DNA from: CAG-390 sp045544735
GTDB taxonomy: Bacteria > Bacillota > Clostridia > Oscillospirales > CAG-272
Reading direction: 5' to 3'
Length of the DNA stretch: 15,102 nt
NCBI GenBank assembly: GCA_045544735.1
Contig: JAZPZM010000032.1
Coordinates: forward strand, 1 to 15,102
A program made the position numbers and the translations under genes. Every line of letters starts with the position of its first letter. The stretch's first letter is position 1. Under the pieces are notes generated by a model. It did no database searches. It was not told the origin of the DNA and was given only the letters and a program-made list of their open reading frames with translations. Shown piece after piece: positions 7,047 through 14,862 of the stretch.

Positions 7047-7724
7047 ATGAAAAAAGTATTAGCAATTTGTTTAGCGGTTGTAATGGCAGTGGGTATGAGC
7101 CTCAGTGCTTTTGCCGCCCCCGGAAGCTTCCTCGAGAGCCCCTCTAAAAACCCCGCACCCAGAATAGAGAGATTTGTTTCTCTCGCAGGCTGCGAGGCAA
7201 GTCTCGTCATTACGCCTTATATCAACAGAAGCACGCTCCCCGAGGATTTGAAGGTCCTCATCGAGCATGCATACTCGACCATAGCGGGTACAAACGATCT
7301 TACCACTCTGAACGCAGCTCTGGCAGCTTTGGCAACGGAGATGGGTGTTGATACTACCAATTTGGCAGTAAGCGATCTTTTTGATATCCACGTTGTGGGA
7401 TGTGATTCGCACGACACTCACAAGGGGCACGAGATCGTTCTTAGCGCGGATACTCTTGACAAATTCGTTGGTCTTCTTCACATGAACAAGGACGGCGTTT
7501 GGGAATTCGTTTCGGGAGCCGAGGTTATCAACGACGGCAAGAGCCTTTCTTTCTCCGTTGATGATTTTTCTCCCTTCGCCATAGTGGTTGATACGAGTAG
7601 CTCATCTGACGAGCCGGGTACGGGTGATAGCTCTATGATACTTTTATATTCTCTCGTTATGGTTGCTTCTGCGACGGTAATCATCGTTCTTGCCGCCAAG
7701 AGCAAGAAGCAGAAGGCTCACTAA
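7047..7724 (+). CDS. Secreted surface protein with PxTGD sortase-like C-terminal anchor
   Basis: The 225-residue protein begins with a clear signal peptide: MKK, a hydrophobic core, and AFA-A near residues 21-24 as the likely cleavage site. The C-terminus has a Ser/Asp/Glu linker (184-189), PGTGD (190-194), a hydrophobic segment (about 198-217) and a basic tail (KSKKQKAH). This is the layout of a sortase signal, with EPGTGD in place of LPxTG. Such variant PxTGD motifs occur in Clostridia, but cleavage here is not proven, and it may simply remain membrane-anchored. The mature part has two Cys (49, 119) and an acidic block, SVDDFSPFAIVVD (170-182), just before the linker. I recognise no enzymatic domain. 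AAAGGTAGG precedes the ATG. It lies between the phosphatase and LCP genes, so it may help display or anchor the polymer; that is inference. Confidence 0.82.
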   Translation: MKKVLAICLAVVMAVGMSLSAFAAPGSFLESPSKNPAPRIERFVSLAGCEASLVITPYINRSTLPEDLKVLIEHAYSTIAGTNDLTTLNAALAALATEMGVDTTNLAVSDLFDIHVVGCDSHDTHKGHEIVLSADTLDKFVGLLHMNKDGVWEFVSGAEVINDGKSLSFSVDDFSPFAIVVDTSSSSDEPGTGDSSMILLYSLVMVASATVIIVLAAKSKKQKAH

Positions 7725-7740
7725 ATAACGAAGAGCGGTT

Positions 7741-8739
7741 GTGACAGATATGAAAACAAAGAAAAATTACACTAAATATATAATAATTGCTTTTGCTATC
7801 ATTTTTCTCATAACCGCCGTCTTGCTTTGTGCGGAGCTGTGGGAAAGGAGCAACGGAACGTTCTCGGGCTCCGACACCGATTACGGCGTTATCGAGTACG
7901 ACGGAAAAGAGTACGTAAGAAACGAAAACATTGAAACCTTTTTGGTGCTGGGACTTGACAGATATGAGGGCGCGACCTCGTCAGATTCGCACGAAAGCGG
8001 CGTTCAGGCAGACTTTTTGATGCTTTTCGTTTTTGATAATGAAAATAAAAAGTGTACTGCGCTCCATATAAACCGCGACACCATGACGAAGGTGAATAAG
8101 CTTGCCGTCGGCGGTACTTCCGTCGTTGATACTTATACCTTGCAGATTGCGCTTGCGTACAATTACGTAAACGACGACAACGATAAGATCAGATGCGGAA
8201 ACACGAAGGATTCGGTGGAGTACCTGCTCCCCGGAGCAAAGGTGAATCACTATCTGGCTGTAACAATGGATGCAGTACCTGCAATCAACGATCTCGTGGG
8301 TGGTGTTGAGCTTGTTGTTCGCGATGATTTCACGGGCATCGACTCCACGCTTATCAAGGGCGAGAGCGTCAAGTTGACGGGAACGCAGGCACTTACTTAC
8401 GTGCGTTCGAGATACGGCCTTGAGGACGCATCAAACAGCACGCGAATGCTCCGTCAGCAGCAATACGTCAACGCACTCTACGACAAGGCACTTTCTTGTA
8501 TGGAGGCAGACGAAGGCTTTATTATCAAGATGGTCGAAAAGACCGACGATTACGTCGTCTACGATTCATCGAACCAAAAAATGCAAACGTTTGCGGAGAA
8601 ATTTAAGAATTACGAATTTCTCGGCATACGGGAAATCGCAGGCGAATCAAAGGCAGGCGAGGAATTCGTCGAGTTTTATCCCGACGAGAAGGCTTTGAAA
8701 GAGCTAACGGTATCTCTTTTTTACAAAGAGAAGAAATGA
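7741..8739 (+). CDS. LytR-CpsA-Psr (LCP) family glycan ligase
   Basis: LCP proteins move glycan chains from undecaprenyl diphosphate to peptidoglycan, outside the membrane. This one has 332 residues: a short basic N-terminus, one membrane segment (about 12-30), then an LCP domain. Visible motifs are FLVLGLDR (67-74), ADFLMLFVFD (90-99), HINRDTM (109-115, with the lipid-phosphate-binding Arg), LVGGVEL (185-191), YVRSR (220-224) and NSTRMLRQQQY (232-242). The start is either GTG 7741 or ATG 7750. GAAGAGCGG lies just upstream of the GTG, but spacing does not settle the choice; the difference is three residues before the membrane segment. Placement after the kinase, phosphatase and anchored protein suggests it attaches this locus's polymer to the wall. 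Confidence 0.94.
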   Translation: MTDMKTKKNYTKYIIIAFAIIFLITAVLLCAELWERSNGTFSGSDTDYGVIEYDGKEYVRNENIETFLVLGLDRYEGATSSDSHESGVQADFLMLFVFDNENKKCTALHINRDTMTKVNKLAVGGTSVVDTYTLQIALAYNYVNDDNDKIRCGNTKDSVEYLLPGAKVNHYLAVTMDAVPAINDLVGGVELVVRDDFTGIDSTLIKGESVKLTGTQALTYVRSRYGLEDASNSTRMLRQQQYVNALYDKALSCMEADEGFIIKMVEKTDDYVVYDSSNQKMQTFAEKFKNYEFLGIREIAGESKAGEEFVEFYPDEKALKELTVSLFYKEKK

Positions 8740-9095
8740 CAGCCAATTTAAAGCCACCGATAGACCCATACCCACAACTAATCGTCATGCCTTATCGGCT
8801 TCGGACGATTTGACACAGTCATATTAGAAATGCAGTTTTTGCAAGTCATCACGGTTAATTCGATTTTGATTTTATTTTGTGTGTAGAGGGAAAAGACAGC
8901 AGAGCAGCCGAGTAACAGGACCCGACTTCCAACTTGCCTCATCCCGCCAAATGCAACAAAATATAAAGCGAGATCTTTTTAGCCGAGCGTGTGAAAAACA
9001 CGCCTCGGCTATCCGTGTTTTCCACTAAAAAATGCAAATAGAGGAATGCGGTTAAGCAGAGCAATCGTATTCTTAGGACGCAGAGGAAGAATATA
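8740..9095. other. 356-base gap between the LCP gene and the sugar cassette
   Basis: No gene is visible. The stretch holds two hairpins: one at 8781-8809 (ATCGTC paired with GACGAT, with an inner GCC/GGC) and a stronger one at 8980-9011, listed separately. TTGACA at 8810-8815 looks like a -35 box, but no acceptable -10 box follows at 16-18 bases. It may mark a boundary between the control module and the sugar cassette, with its own regulation or partial termination. Confidence 0.6.
8980..9011 (+). terminator. Possible weak terminator or regulatory hairpin
   Basis: TAGCCGAG (8980-8987) pairs with CTCGGCTA (9004-9011), and CGTGT (8988-8992) with ACACG (8998-9002), with one bulged C and a GAAAA loop. 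The 3' side reads TCCGTGTTTTCC, so the U tract is short and delayed. CGTGT at 9014-9018 could compete for ACACG, giving an alternative fold. It may be a partial terminator, an attenuator or a processing site before the aminotransferase gene. Confidence 0.4.
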
Positions 9096-10286
9096 ATGAA
9101 TTTTGAGGCATTTGAAAACAAAATCTGGCTCGCCACGGCAACGAAGCATGACGACGAATTAAAGTACATAAAAGAAGCGTTTGACACTAACTGGATAACG
9201 ACGGAAGGTACGAATTTAGTTGCTATAGAGCGCCAAATGAGAGAAAAGCTCGGATGTGAATACGCCGTTGCTCTTTCTTGCGGAACGGCGGCTTTGCACC
9301 TTGCTATCAAGCTTTCGGGCGTGAAAGAGGGCGATACGGTATTTTGTACGGATATGACCTTTGGTGCGACCGCAAATGCAATTTTATACGAAAAAGCAGT
9401 TCCCGTGTTCGTTGACACGGAATACGATACGTGGAACATGGATCCCGCGGCACTTGAAAAGGCGTTTGAGCTTTATCCCAACACGAAGGTTATCGTTGTC
9501 GTCAACCTTTACGGAACTCCCGCCAAGTACGACGAGATCTGTGCAATAGCCCAAAAGCACGGCGCAATTATCATCGAGGACGCCGCGGAATCCTTGGGTT
9601 CTACATACAAGGGAAGGCCGACGGGTAGCTTTGGCTTGTACAACGTGATCTCCTTTAACGGCAACAAGATCATCACGGGCTCAGGCGGAGGTATGCTGTT
9701 GACCGATGATGGGGATTCTGCCGCAAGGGCGCGCAAGTGGTCTACGCAGAGCCGCGAAAAAGCGCCTTGGTATCAGCACGAGGAGATCGGCTACAACTAT
9801 CGCATGAGCAATATCGTTGCAGGCGTTGTTCGCGGTCAGCTCCCGCATCTGGAGGAGCATATAGCTCGCAAAAAAGCGATTTACGAAAGATATAAAGAAG
9901 GATTTAAGGATCTGCCTATCACGATGAATCCCTACGATCAGGACACAATGGAGCCCAACTTTTGGCTTTCCTGCATGCTGATCGACAAGGACGCAATGTG
10001 TAAGCAGGTCAGAGGCGATAACGAAACCTCTTACGAAAAAGAAGCGGGTAAGACGTGCCCCGACGAGATTCTTGAAACCTTGACTAAATATAACGTTGAA
10101 GGAAGACCCGTTTGGAAGCCGATGCATCTTCAGCCCATTTATAAAACGCACGGCTTTGTAACTAAGGACGGAAATGATGCAGGCGCTGATATTTTCCAAA
10201 GAGGTCTGTGTCTGCCCAGCGACATCAAAATGACCACCGCACAGCAGGATAAGATCATTCAGATTATCAGAAGTTGCTTTGATTGA
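9096..10286 (+). CDS. DegT/DnrJ/EryC1-family PLP sugar aminotransferase (PglE-like)
   Basis: This 396-residue protein is a fold-type I PLP aminotransferase acting on nucleotide-linked keto-sugars. Motifs are the N-terminal NWITTEGTN (32-40), SCGTAALHLA (61-70, phosphate binding), EDAAESLGS (161-169, with D162 for the PLP nitrogen), and SFNGNKIITGSGGGML (186-201), with K191 as the Schiff-base lysine. EEIGYNYRMSN is also typical. Its neighbours are a PglC-like transferase and a PglD-like acetyltransferase. The likely reaction is therefore conversion of UDP-4-keto-6-deoxy-GlcNAc to the 4-amino sugar, as for PglE; other 4-amino sugars are possible. AGAGGAAG lies about 8 bases before the ATG. The N-terminus (MNFEAFENKIWLATATKHDDE) and an extended acidic/basic loop around 300-330 are somewhat unlike short family members. 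The 4,6-dehydratase that would supply the substrate is not in this window. Confidence 0.92.
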   Translation: MNFEAFENKIWLATATKHDDELKYIKEAFDTNWITTEGTNLVAIERQMREKLGCEYAVALSCGTAALHLAIKLSGVKEGDTVFCTDMTFGATANAILYEKAVPVFVDTEYDTWNMDPAALEKAFELYPNTKVIVVVNLYGTPAKYDEICAIAQKHGAIIIEDAAESLGSTYKGRPTGSFGLYNVISFNGNKIITGSGGGMLLTDDGDSAARARKWSTQSREKAPWYQHEEIGYNYRMSNIVAGVVRGQLPHLEEHIARKKAIYERYKEGFKDLPITMNPYDQDTMEPNFWLSCMLIDKDAMCKQVRGDNETSYEKEAGKTCPDEILETLTKYNVEGRPVWKPMHLQPIYKTHGFVTKDGNDAGADIFQRGLCLPSDIKMTTAQQDKIIQIIRSCFD

Positions 10287-10311
10287 CTTTTGAGAAAGAA
10301 AGGCATGCGTA

Positions 10312-10953
10312 ATGTACGCGAGATTTTTTAAGAGATTTCTTGATTTTATACTGTCCCTTACGGCACTCCTTGTGCTCTTTCCGATATTGCTGATCTTGAC
10401 TCTTGTGGGCGCGATCGCAATGAAGGGTAATCCTTTTTTCACTCAGCGCAGACCGGGTAGAAAAGAGAAGGACGGAAAAGAAAAAATATTCAGATTGATA
10501 AAATTCCGCACGATGAGCAACGCAAAGGACGAAAACGGAAACCTTCTTCCTGATGAAGCAAGGCTCAACAAGTACGGTAAGCTTCTTCGTGCTACGTCAA
10601 TAGACGAATTACCCGAGCTCATCAATATACTGAAGGGCGATATGTCCATCGTCGGACCAAGACCGTTGCTTGTGCGTTATTTGCCGAGATATACCGCGGA
10701 ACAACGCAGGCGACACGACGTACGTCCGGGGCTTACGGGATATGCACAAATTAACGGCAGAAACGCTATCTCATGGGAGGAACGATTCAGATACGACGTT
10801 TATTACGTCGATCGCGTTACTTTCCTCGGAGATGTAAAAATCATCCTGAAAACCGTAAAGGCTGTTTTTGCACATAAAGGCATTACCAGCGAAACGAGTG
10901 CTACAATGGAAGAATTTATGGGAATCGAGGCAGAAGTGGTTGCGCATGAATAG
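10312..10953 (+). CDS. PglC-like initiating phosphoglycosyl transferase
   Basis: The enzyme transfers a sugar-1-phosphate from a UDP-sugar to undecaprenyl phosphate, the first membrane step of glycan assembly. With 213 residues it is the short monotopic type (PglC-like), lacking the extra membrane domain of WcaJ/WbaP. One hydrophobic re-entrant segment lies at about 10-36 and includes the FP step at 23-24. Motifs are IKFRTM (63-68), DELPEL (98-103, with the catalytic Asp-Glu pair 98-99), IVGPRPL (113-119), RPGLTGYAQINGRN (138-151) and RYDVYYVD (160-167). AAGAAAGG lies 8 bases before ATG 10312. It overlaps the next gene by 8 bases. Given both flanking genes, the likely substrate is UDP-diacetylbacillosamine or a close relative. 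Confidence 0.94.
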   Translation: MYARFFKRFLDFILSLTALLVLFPILLILTLVGAIAMKGNPFFTQRRPGRKEKDGKEKIFRLIKFRTMSNAKDENGNLLPDEARLNKYGKLLRATSIDELPELINILKGDMSIVGPRPLLVRYLPRYTAEQRRRHDVRPGLTGYAQINGRNAISWEERFRYDVYYVDRVTFLGDVKIILKTVKAVFAHKGITSETSATMEEFMGIEAEVVAHE

Positions 10954-11560
10954 ATTGATCATTATCGGCGCCGGCGGTCATGGAAAAGCGATTGCTGACA
11001 ACGCGTTAAAAAACGGTTATACCGATATCTGTTTCATCGACGATGACGCGGTCGGAACGCGCTTGGATCTTCCCATAATCGGAACAAGCGCGGATATTAC
11101 CGAGCTTAACGACGGAAAAACGGATTTTATTATCGGCATAGGCAATAATGCAGTACGAAAAGAAATTGCAGAAAAATATAGCGTAAATTGGGTCACCTTG
11201 ATTCATCCTTCCGCTCAGATAGCCACTCACGTTTCGATTGGGAAGGGTACGGTGGTTATGGCAGGTGCGGTAATCAACGTTTGCGCAACGGTCGGAAGCC
11301 ATTGTATAATCAATACTCACGCGGTTGTTGAGCACGATAACGTTATCGAGGATTACGTACATATTTCTCCCAACGCCGCCCTCGGCGGAACCGTGCGTAT
11401 CGGCAAAGAAACGCACATCGGCATCGGCGCAACAGTTATCAATAACATAGAGATTTGCCCCAATTGTATCGTTGGTGCAGGGGCTGCGTTGGTTCGTGAT
11501 GTTCAAAAAAATGGAACTTATATAGGGGTGCCGGCAGAGAACATAAAACATCATGGCTGA
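10946..11560 (+). CDS. PglD-like sugar O/N-acetyltransferase (left-handed beta helix)
   Basis: The protein has 204 residues with the two-part PglD layout. A small N-terminal Rossmann-like domain that binds the UDP-sugar starts LIIIGAGGHGKAIAD (4-18). It is followed by hexapeptide repeats forming a left-handed beta helix (about 88-185). The INTHAVVEHD block (122-131) carries the histidine expected to act as catalytic base; by position H130 fits the VEH motif of PglD, with H125 nearby. The end IGVPAENIKHHG is typical of the family. It would add acetyl from acetyl-CoA to the 4-amino group made by the aminotransferase. The start ATG 10946 lies within the end of the transferase gene (8-base overlap). 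An earlier in-frame ATG at 10868 would add 26 residues encoded within that gene and unlike PglD. Confidence 0.92.
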   Translation: MNRLIIIGAGGHGKAIADNALKNGYTDICFIDDDAVGTRLDLPIIGTSADITELNDGKTDFIIGIGNNAVRKEIAEKYSVNWVTLIHPSAQIATHVSIGKGTVVMAGAVINVCATVGSHCIINTHAVVEHDNVIEDYVHISPNAALGGTVRIGKETHIGIGATVINNIEICPNCIVGAGAALVRDVQKNGTYIGVPAENIKHHG

Positions 11561-11583
11561 ACAAAGAAAGACGACGTAATTTA

Positions 11584-12699
11584 ATGAAAGTTTTGATATT
11601 AGCCAACAATGATGTTGGTCTCTATAAATTCAGAAAAGAGCTGATCAGTGAACTATTGAATCCAGGTAGCTTCCTGAGGAGTAGAAGCGCCGAGCCGTGT
11701 GAGGTGTTCATTTCCTTGCCAAACGGAGGCTTTATTTCGGAACTTGTGGATATGGGATGCATCTTCATTGATACGCCACTTGAAAGGCACGGAATAAATC
11801 CGCTTTCAGAATTAAAGTTAATAAGCAGATACAAACAAATTATTCGGAAGATTTGTCCAGACATTGTGTTTTCATATACTATTAAACCTAACATTTATGG
11901 CGGCATGGCCTGCAAAACATTGAAAATTCCTTGTATTATGAATATTACGGGACTGGGCACCGCAGTTGAAAACGGTGGAGTGTTACAAAAAGTCACGTTG
12001 CTTTTGTACAAGATTGCTTTGCCAGGGGCAAAAAAAGTTTTCTTCCAAAATAGCGAGAATGAGCGTTTCTTTGCTGAACGTGGATTGGCGGATGGAAAAC
12101 GAGACATGCTTCCCGGAAGCGGCGTGAATGTGGATCAATATTCTGCTTTGGACTACCCGACGGAAGATACGGTAGAGTTTGTGTTTATTTCCCGGATTAT
12201 GAAGGAGAAAGGTATCGACCAGTATCTGGAAGCTGCAAAGGTAATCCGCAAGAAGTATCCGCAGACCAGATTCCATATCTGCGGGGCCTGCGAGCCTGAG
12301 TATGACGGTGAGCTGCAAAAGCTGGTTGATGATGAAACGGTGATCTATCACGGCCTTGTAAAAGACATTGCAGCCATCCATAAAGTGACTCACTGCACGG
12401 TGCATCCTACCTACTATCCGGAGGGCATGTCCAACGTGCTGCTGGAGGCCTGCGCCAGCGGCAGACCGATTGTTACAACAGACCGTGCCGGATGCAGGGA
12501 GATCATTGATGACGGGGTCAACGGGTTCGTAGTCAAAGCCAAAGACAGCGATGATCTGATTGACAAACTGGAAAGATTTATCAATCTTCCGTATGAACAG
12601 AAAAAAGCGATGGGGCTTGCGGCACGGGCAAAGGTGGAAAAAGAGTTCAACCGGGAAATTGTTGTGCGCAAGTATCTGGAAGAGCTGCAACACGAATAG
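11584..12699 (+). CDS. GT4-family glycosyltransferase (PglA/CapM-like)
   Basis: This retaining GT-B glycosyltransferase has 371 residues. The N-terminal domain begins MKVLILANNDVGLYKFRKEL and contains NGGFISELVDMG, TIKPNIYGG (99-107) and NITGLGTA (120-127), as in PglA-type enzymes that act on undecaprenyl-linked sugars. The C-terminal nucleotide-sugar domain has FISRIMKEKG (201-210) and PEGMSNVLLEACASG (279-293) with the E280/E288 pair, then the GCREII block. It is likely to add the second sugar; donor and linkage cannot be read. Residues about 26-38 (NPGSFLRSRSAEP) look like an insertion where relatives have a 3-4 residue turn. GC content is lower in the first half and rises in the second: 30% at 11821-11880 against 62% at 12421-12480 by hand count. 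The upstream ribosome site (GAAAG) is weak. Confidence 0.93.
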   Translation: MKVLILANNDVGLYKFRKELISELLNPGSFLRSRSAEPCEVFISLPNGGFISELVDMGCIFIDTPLERHGINPLSELKLISRYKQIIRKICPDIVFSYTIKPNIYGGMACKTLKIPCIMNITGLGTAVENGGVLQKVTLLLYKIALPGAKKVFFQNSENERFFAERGLADGKRDMLPGSGVNVDQYSALDYPTEDTVEFVFISRIMKEKGIDQYLEAAKVIRKKYPQTRFHICGACEPEYDGELQKLVDDETVIYHGLVKDIAAIHKVTHCTVHPTYYPEGMSNVLLEACASGRPIVTTDRAGCREIIDDGVNGFVVKAKDSDDLIDKLERFINLPYEQKKAMGLAARAKVEKEFNREIVVRKYLEELQHE

Positions 12700-12708
12700 A
12701 GGTTTGAA

Positions 12709-13611
12709 ATGAATAATTATAAAAAAATATTTCGCAGTGCGAAAATCAGATATAAAATTCTATCTCTGCTTCGTTTCCTACCGGATAAGAAAATGGTTCG
12801 CTTACAGTATAGGATTAAAATGGGAAAAAAACTGAATTTAAAGCAGCCTAAGACCTATACGGAAAAAATACAATGGTATAAGCTTAACTATCACAACCCA
12901 TTGATGACTGTGTGCGCCGACAAACATCTTGTCAGGAAATTTTTGGAAGCTCGTGGTTATCCAGATTTGGCTTGCCATGAATACGGCGTATATGACAGAG
13001 CTGAGGATATTCGATACGAAGACCTGCCGGATAAATTTGTGATTAAAACGACAAACGGAAGCGGCACAAATATTATCTGTAAGGACAAGACAAAATTCCA
13101 AATAGAAAAAGCCCAGGATGAGTTAAGAGAGTGGTTGAAACGGGATTGCTATGGGTTGGGCAGAGAATGGGCGTATAAGGATATTACGCCGCGGATAATC
13201 GTAGAAGAATTTTTGGAAGATAAAGAAAACATCTATGACGGTATAAACGATTATAAGTTTTTGTGCTTTGACGGCAGAGTTCATTACATTGTTTTCGATG
13301 CAGATAGATACATTGGTCATAAAAGAAACATTTATGATGCCGATTGGAATTACATTGATGTGGGTACGGATTGCGACAAACTTGGCGATGTGGTCCCTAA
13401 ACCTGAGGGACTTGAGGAAATGAAGCGCATTGCGGAAGATTTGTCCAAGGAATTTCCTTGCGTGCGAGTGGATTTGTATTGGGTAAATCATCGGGCATAT
13501 TTCGGAGAACTTACATTTTATCCCTGGACCGGTTATGTGGTTTTTGACCCCAGAGAGTTTGATATGACCCTTGGTGAAAAATTCGTTTTACCTGAAAAAA
13601 TTACAGGTTAA
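12709..13611 (+). CDS. TupA-like ATP-grasp protein
   Basis: The protein has 300 residues and matches the TupA-like ATP-grasp family, named after a gene for teichuronopeptide synthesis in an alkaliphilic Bacillus. Characteristic blocks are YTEKIQWYKL (50-59), DKHLVRKFLE (71-80), KFVIKTTNGSGTN (109-121, nucleotide-binding loop), IIVEEFL (163-169), NDYKFLCFDG (180-189), VRVDLYW (252-258) and FGELTFYPWTG (265-275, with the likely metal-binding Glu). ATP-grasp ligases join a carboxylate to an amine. In capsule loci such proteins probably attach an amino acid or peptide to a uronic acid in the polymer, though the reaction here is inference. It starts 9 bases after the preceding GT4 stop, with AGAGGT as ribosome site. 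The start of the gene is AT-rich (30% GC at 12721-12780 by hand count), unlike the sugar cassette. Confidence 0.9.
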   Translation: MNNYKKIFRSAKIRYKILSLLRFLPDKKMVRLQYRIKMGKKLNLKQPKTYTEKIQWYKLNYHNPLMTVCADKHLVRKFLEARGYPDLACHEYGVYDRAEDIRYEDLPDKFVIKTTNGSGTNIICKDKTKFQIEKAQDELREWLKRDCYGLGREWAYKDITPRIIVEEFLEDKENIYDGINDYKFLCFDGRVHYIVFDADRYIGHKRNIYDADWNYIDVGTDCDKLGDVVPKPEGLEEMKRIAEDLSKEFPCVRVDLYWVNHRAYFGELTFYPWTGYVVFDPREFDMTLGEKFVLPEKITG

Positions 13612-13701
13612 TTCAGTAAGTATTGTAGTAGCTATAGTTTAAGTGTTTTGTTGTATTGCTTATACTTTGATGATATGAACGCATGATAGAATGAGGACAC
13701 T

Positions 13702-14862
13702 ATGAAAGTTTTATTGGCAACCGATTTCCCGATTTATCAAAAAGATAATAGATACTACACAAAATTTGCATATTCTTCTATTCTCAACAGATATCATAAT
13801 CATTTTGGGAAATTGTCATTTTGCTGTCCGTTTAAAACTTCGGAATTACCTGTGGGATATGATATTGACATAACGGATATGGTGGAGGAAATCACGCCTC
13901 TTACAAACTGGGACGGACTTTTACACAGAAAAGGCCGTATGGTGCGGGAAGCTGTTGAAAAGGCTGATTTGATACTGGCCCGATTCGCTTCCTTTTCCTC
14001 TGCTTTTGTCTGCTCGGTTGCCCGTAAACTGGATAAGCCGGTTTTTGCAGAGGTTATGTCTTGCGGCTGGGATGGCTTGTGGAATCATGGACTGATGGGC
14101 AAATTGGCAGCTCCGGTTATGCTTTGGGCCGTAAAGAAGTCTCTGTGGAATGCGGATTATGCGCTGTATGTTACGGAGGAGTTTTTGCAAAACCGATATC
14201 CCTGCAAAAACAAAACAGTAGGTGTTTCCGATGTGGTTATAGATGAAATCAGCGGCGAAGTCCGTCAAAAACGCAACGAAAAAATCGCGCAGACTGATTC
14301 CCGCAACATCACCCTGATGACCAGCGGCGCGGTCAATGTTTGGTATAAGGGACATCACTTTGTCATACGCGCCATTCCGTTGTTGAATAAAATGGGGATT
14401 CGTGTGAAATATTACTGCGTTGGTCAGGGGGATCCCGGCTATCTGAAAAAGGTTGCGGAAAAATGCGGGGTAGAGGACCAGGTGGTGTTTACAGGCGCTG
14501 TGTCGCACGATGAGGTGTTCAGACTTCTGGATCAATGCGATATTTATGTTCAGCCCAGCCTGCAGGAGGGATTGCCCCGTGCATTGGTGGAAGCTATGAG
14601 CAGAGGATGTCCTGCAATCGGCGCAAGAACCGGCGGCATTCCGGAATTGCTTCCGGATGACTGTATCGTAAAACGAAAATCCGTAAATAACATTGCAGAA
14701 ACAATTGAAAAAATGCTTGATAAGGGCTTGGAGCAATATTCTGAACGATCTTTTTTACGGGCTCAGGATTTTCAAGCAAAGAAATTGGACGTTAAGAGAG
14801 ATGCTTATTTCAAATATGTTTGCGATTCGGTTGCAAAGACAATAGAAGAAAAAAGAGTTTAA
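13702..14862 (+). CDS. GT4-family glycosyltransferase
   Basis: The protein has 386 residues in a GT-B layout. The N-terminal acceptor domain begins MKVLLATDFPIYQKDNRYYT; the block LARFASFSSAF (92-102) and the CGWDGLWNHG loop (121-130) follow. The C-terminal GT4 domain has TSGAVNVWYKGHHFVIRAI (207-225), YYCVGQGD (237-244), VFTGAVSHDEV (262-272) and QEGLPRALVEAMSRG (288-302) with the E289/E297 pair, then ARTGGIPELL. Donor and acceptor are unknown, but it presumably extends or branches the lipid-linked repeat unit. GAGGA lies four bases before the ATG. A 90-base AT-rich gap separates it from the TupA-like gene. No convincing promoter was found there, so it may still belong to the same transcript. 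Confidence 0.92.
   Translation: MKVLLATDFPIYQKDNRYYTKFAYSSILNRYHNHFGKLSFCCPFKTSELPVGYDIDITDMVEEITPLTNWDGLLHRKGRMVREAVEKADLILARFASFSSAFVCSVARKLDKPVFAEVMSCGWDGLWNHGLMGKLAAPVMLWAVKKSLWNADYALYVTEEFLQNRYPCKNKTVGVSDVVIDEISGEVRQKRNEKIAQTDSRNITLMTSGAVNVWYKGHHFVIRAIPLLNKMGIRVKYYCVGQGDPGYLKKVAEKCGVEDQVVFTGAVSHDEVFRLLDQCDIYVQPSLQEGLPRALVEAMSRGCPAIGARTGGIPELLPDDCIVKRKSVNNIAETIEKMLDKGLEQYSERSFLRAQDFQAKKLDVKRDAYFKYVCDSVAKTIEEKRV

Noticed and set aside
8810..8815. TTGACA as a -35 box for a promoter in front of the aminotransferase gene
   Set aside because: The six bases at the right spacing (CAGTTT) do not resemble a -10 box.
8830..8886. 18-codon hydrophobic open frame in the gap after the LCP gene
   Set aside because: It has no ribosome binding site and is too short to support without homologues.
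10868..10945. Earlier in-frame ATG for the PglD-like gene
   Set aside because: The added 26 residues lie within the upstream gene and do not match the PglD N-terminus, which normally begins just before the glycine-rich loop.
13612..13701. Possible promoter TTGTTG/TGATAT before the second GT4 gene
   Set aside because: Both boxes match the consensus poorly (about 3 of 6 each) in an AT-rich gap, so chance is the simpler explanation.
13921..14736. Long open frame on the - strand (271 codons) opposite the second GT4 gene
   Set aside because: It is antisense to a well-supported glycosyltransferase and shows no family motif or ribosome site.
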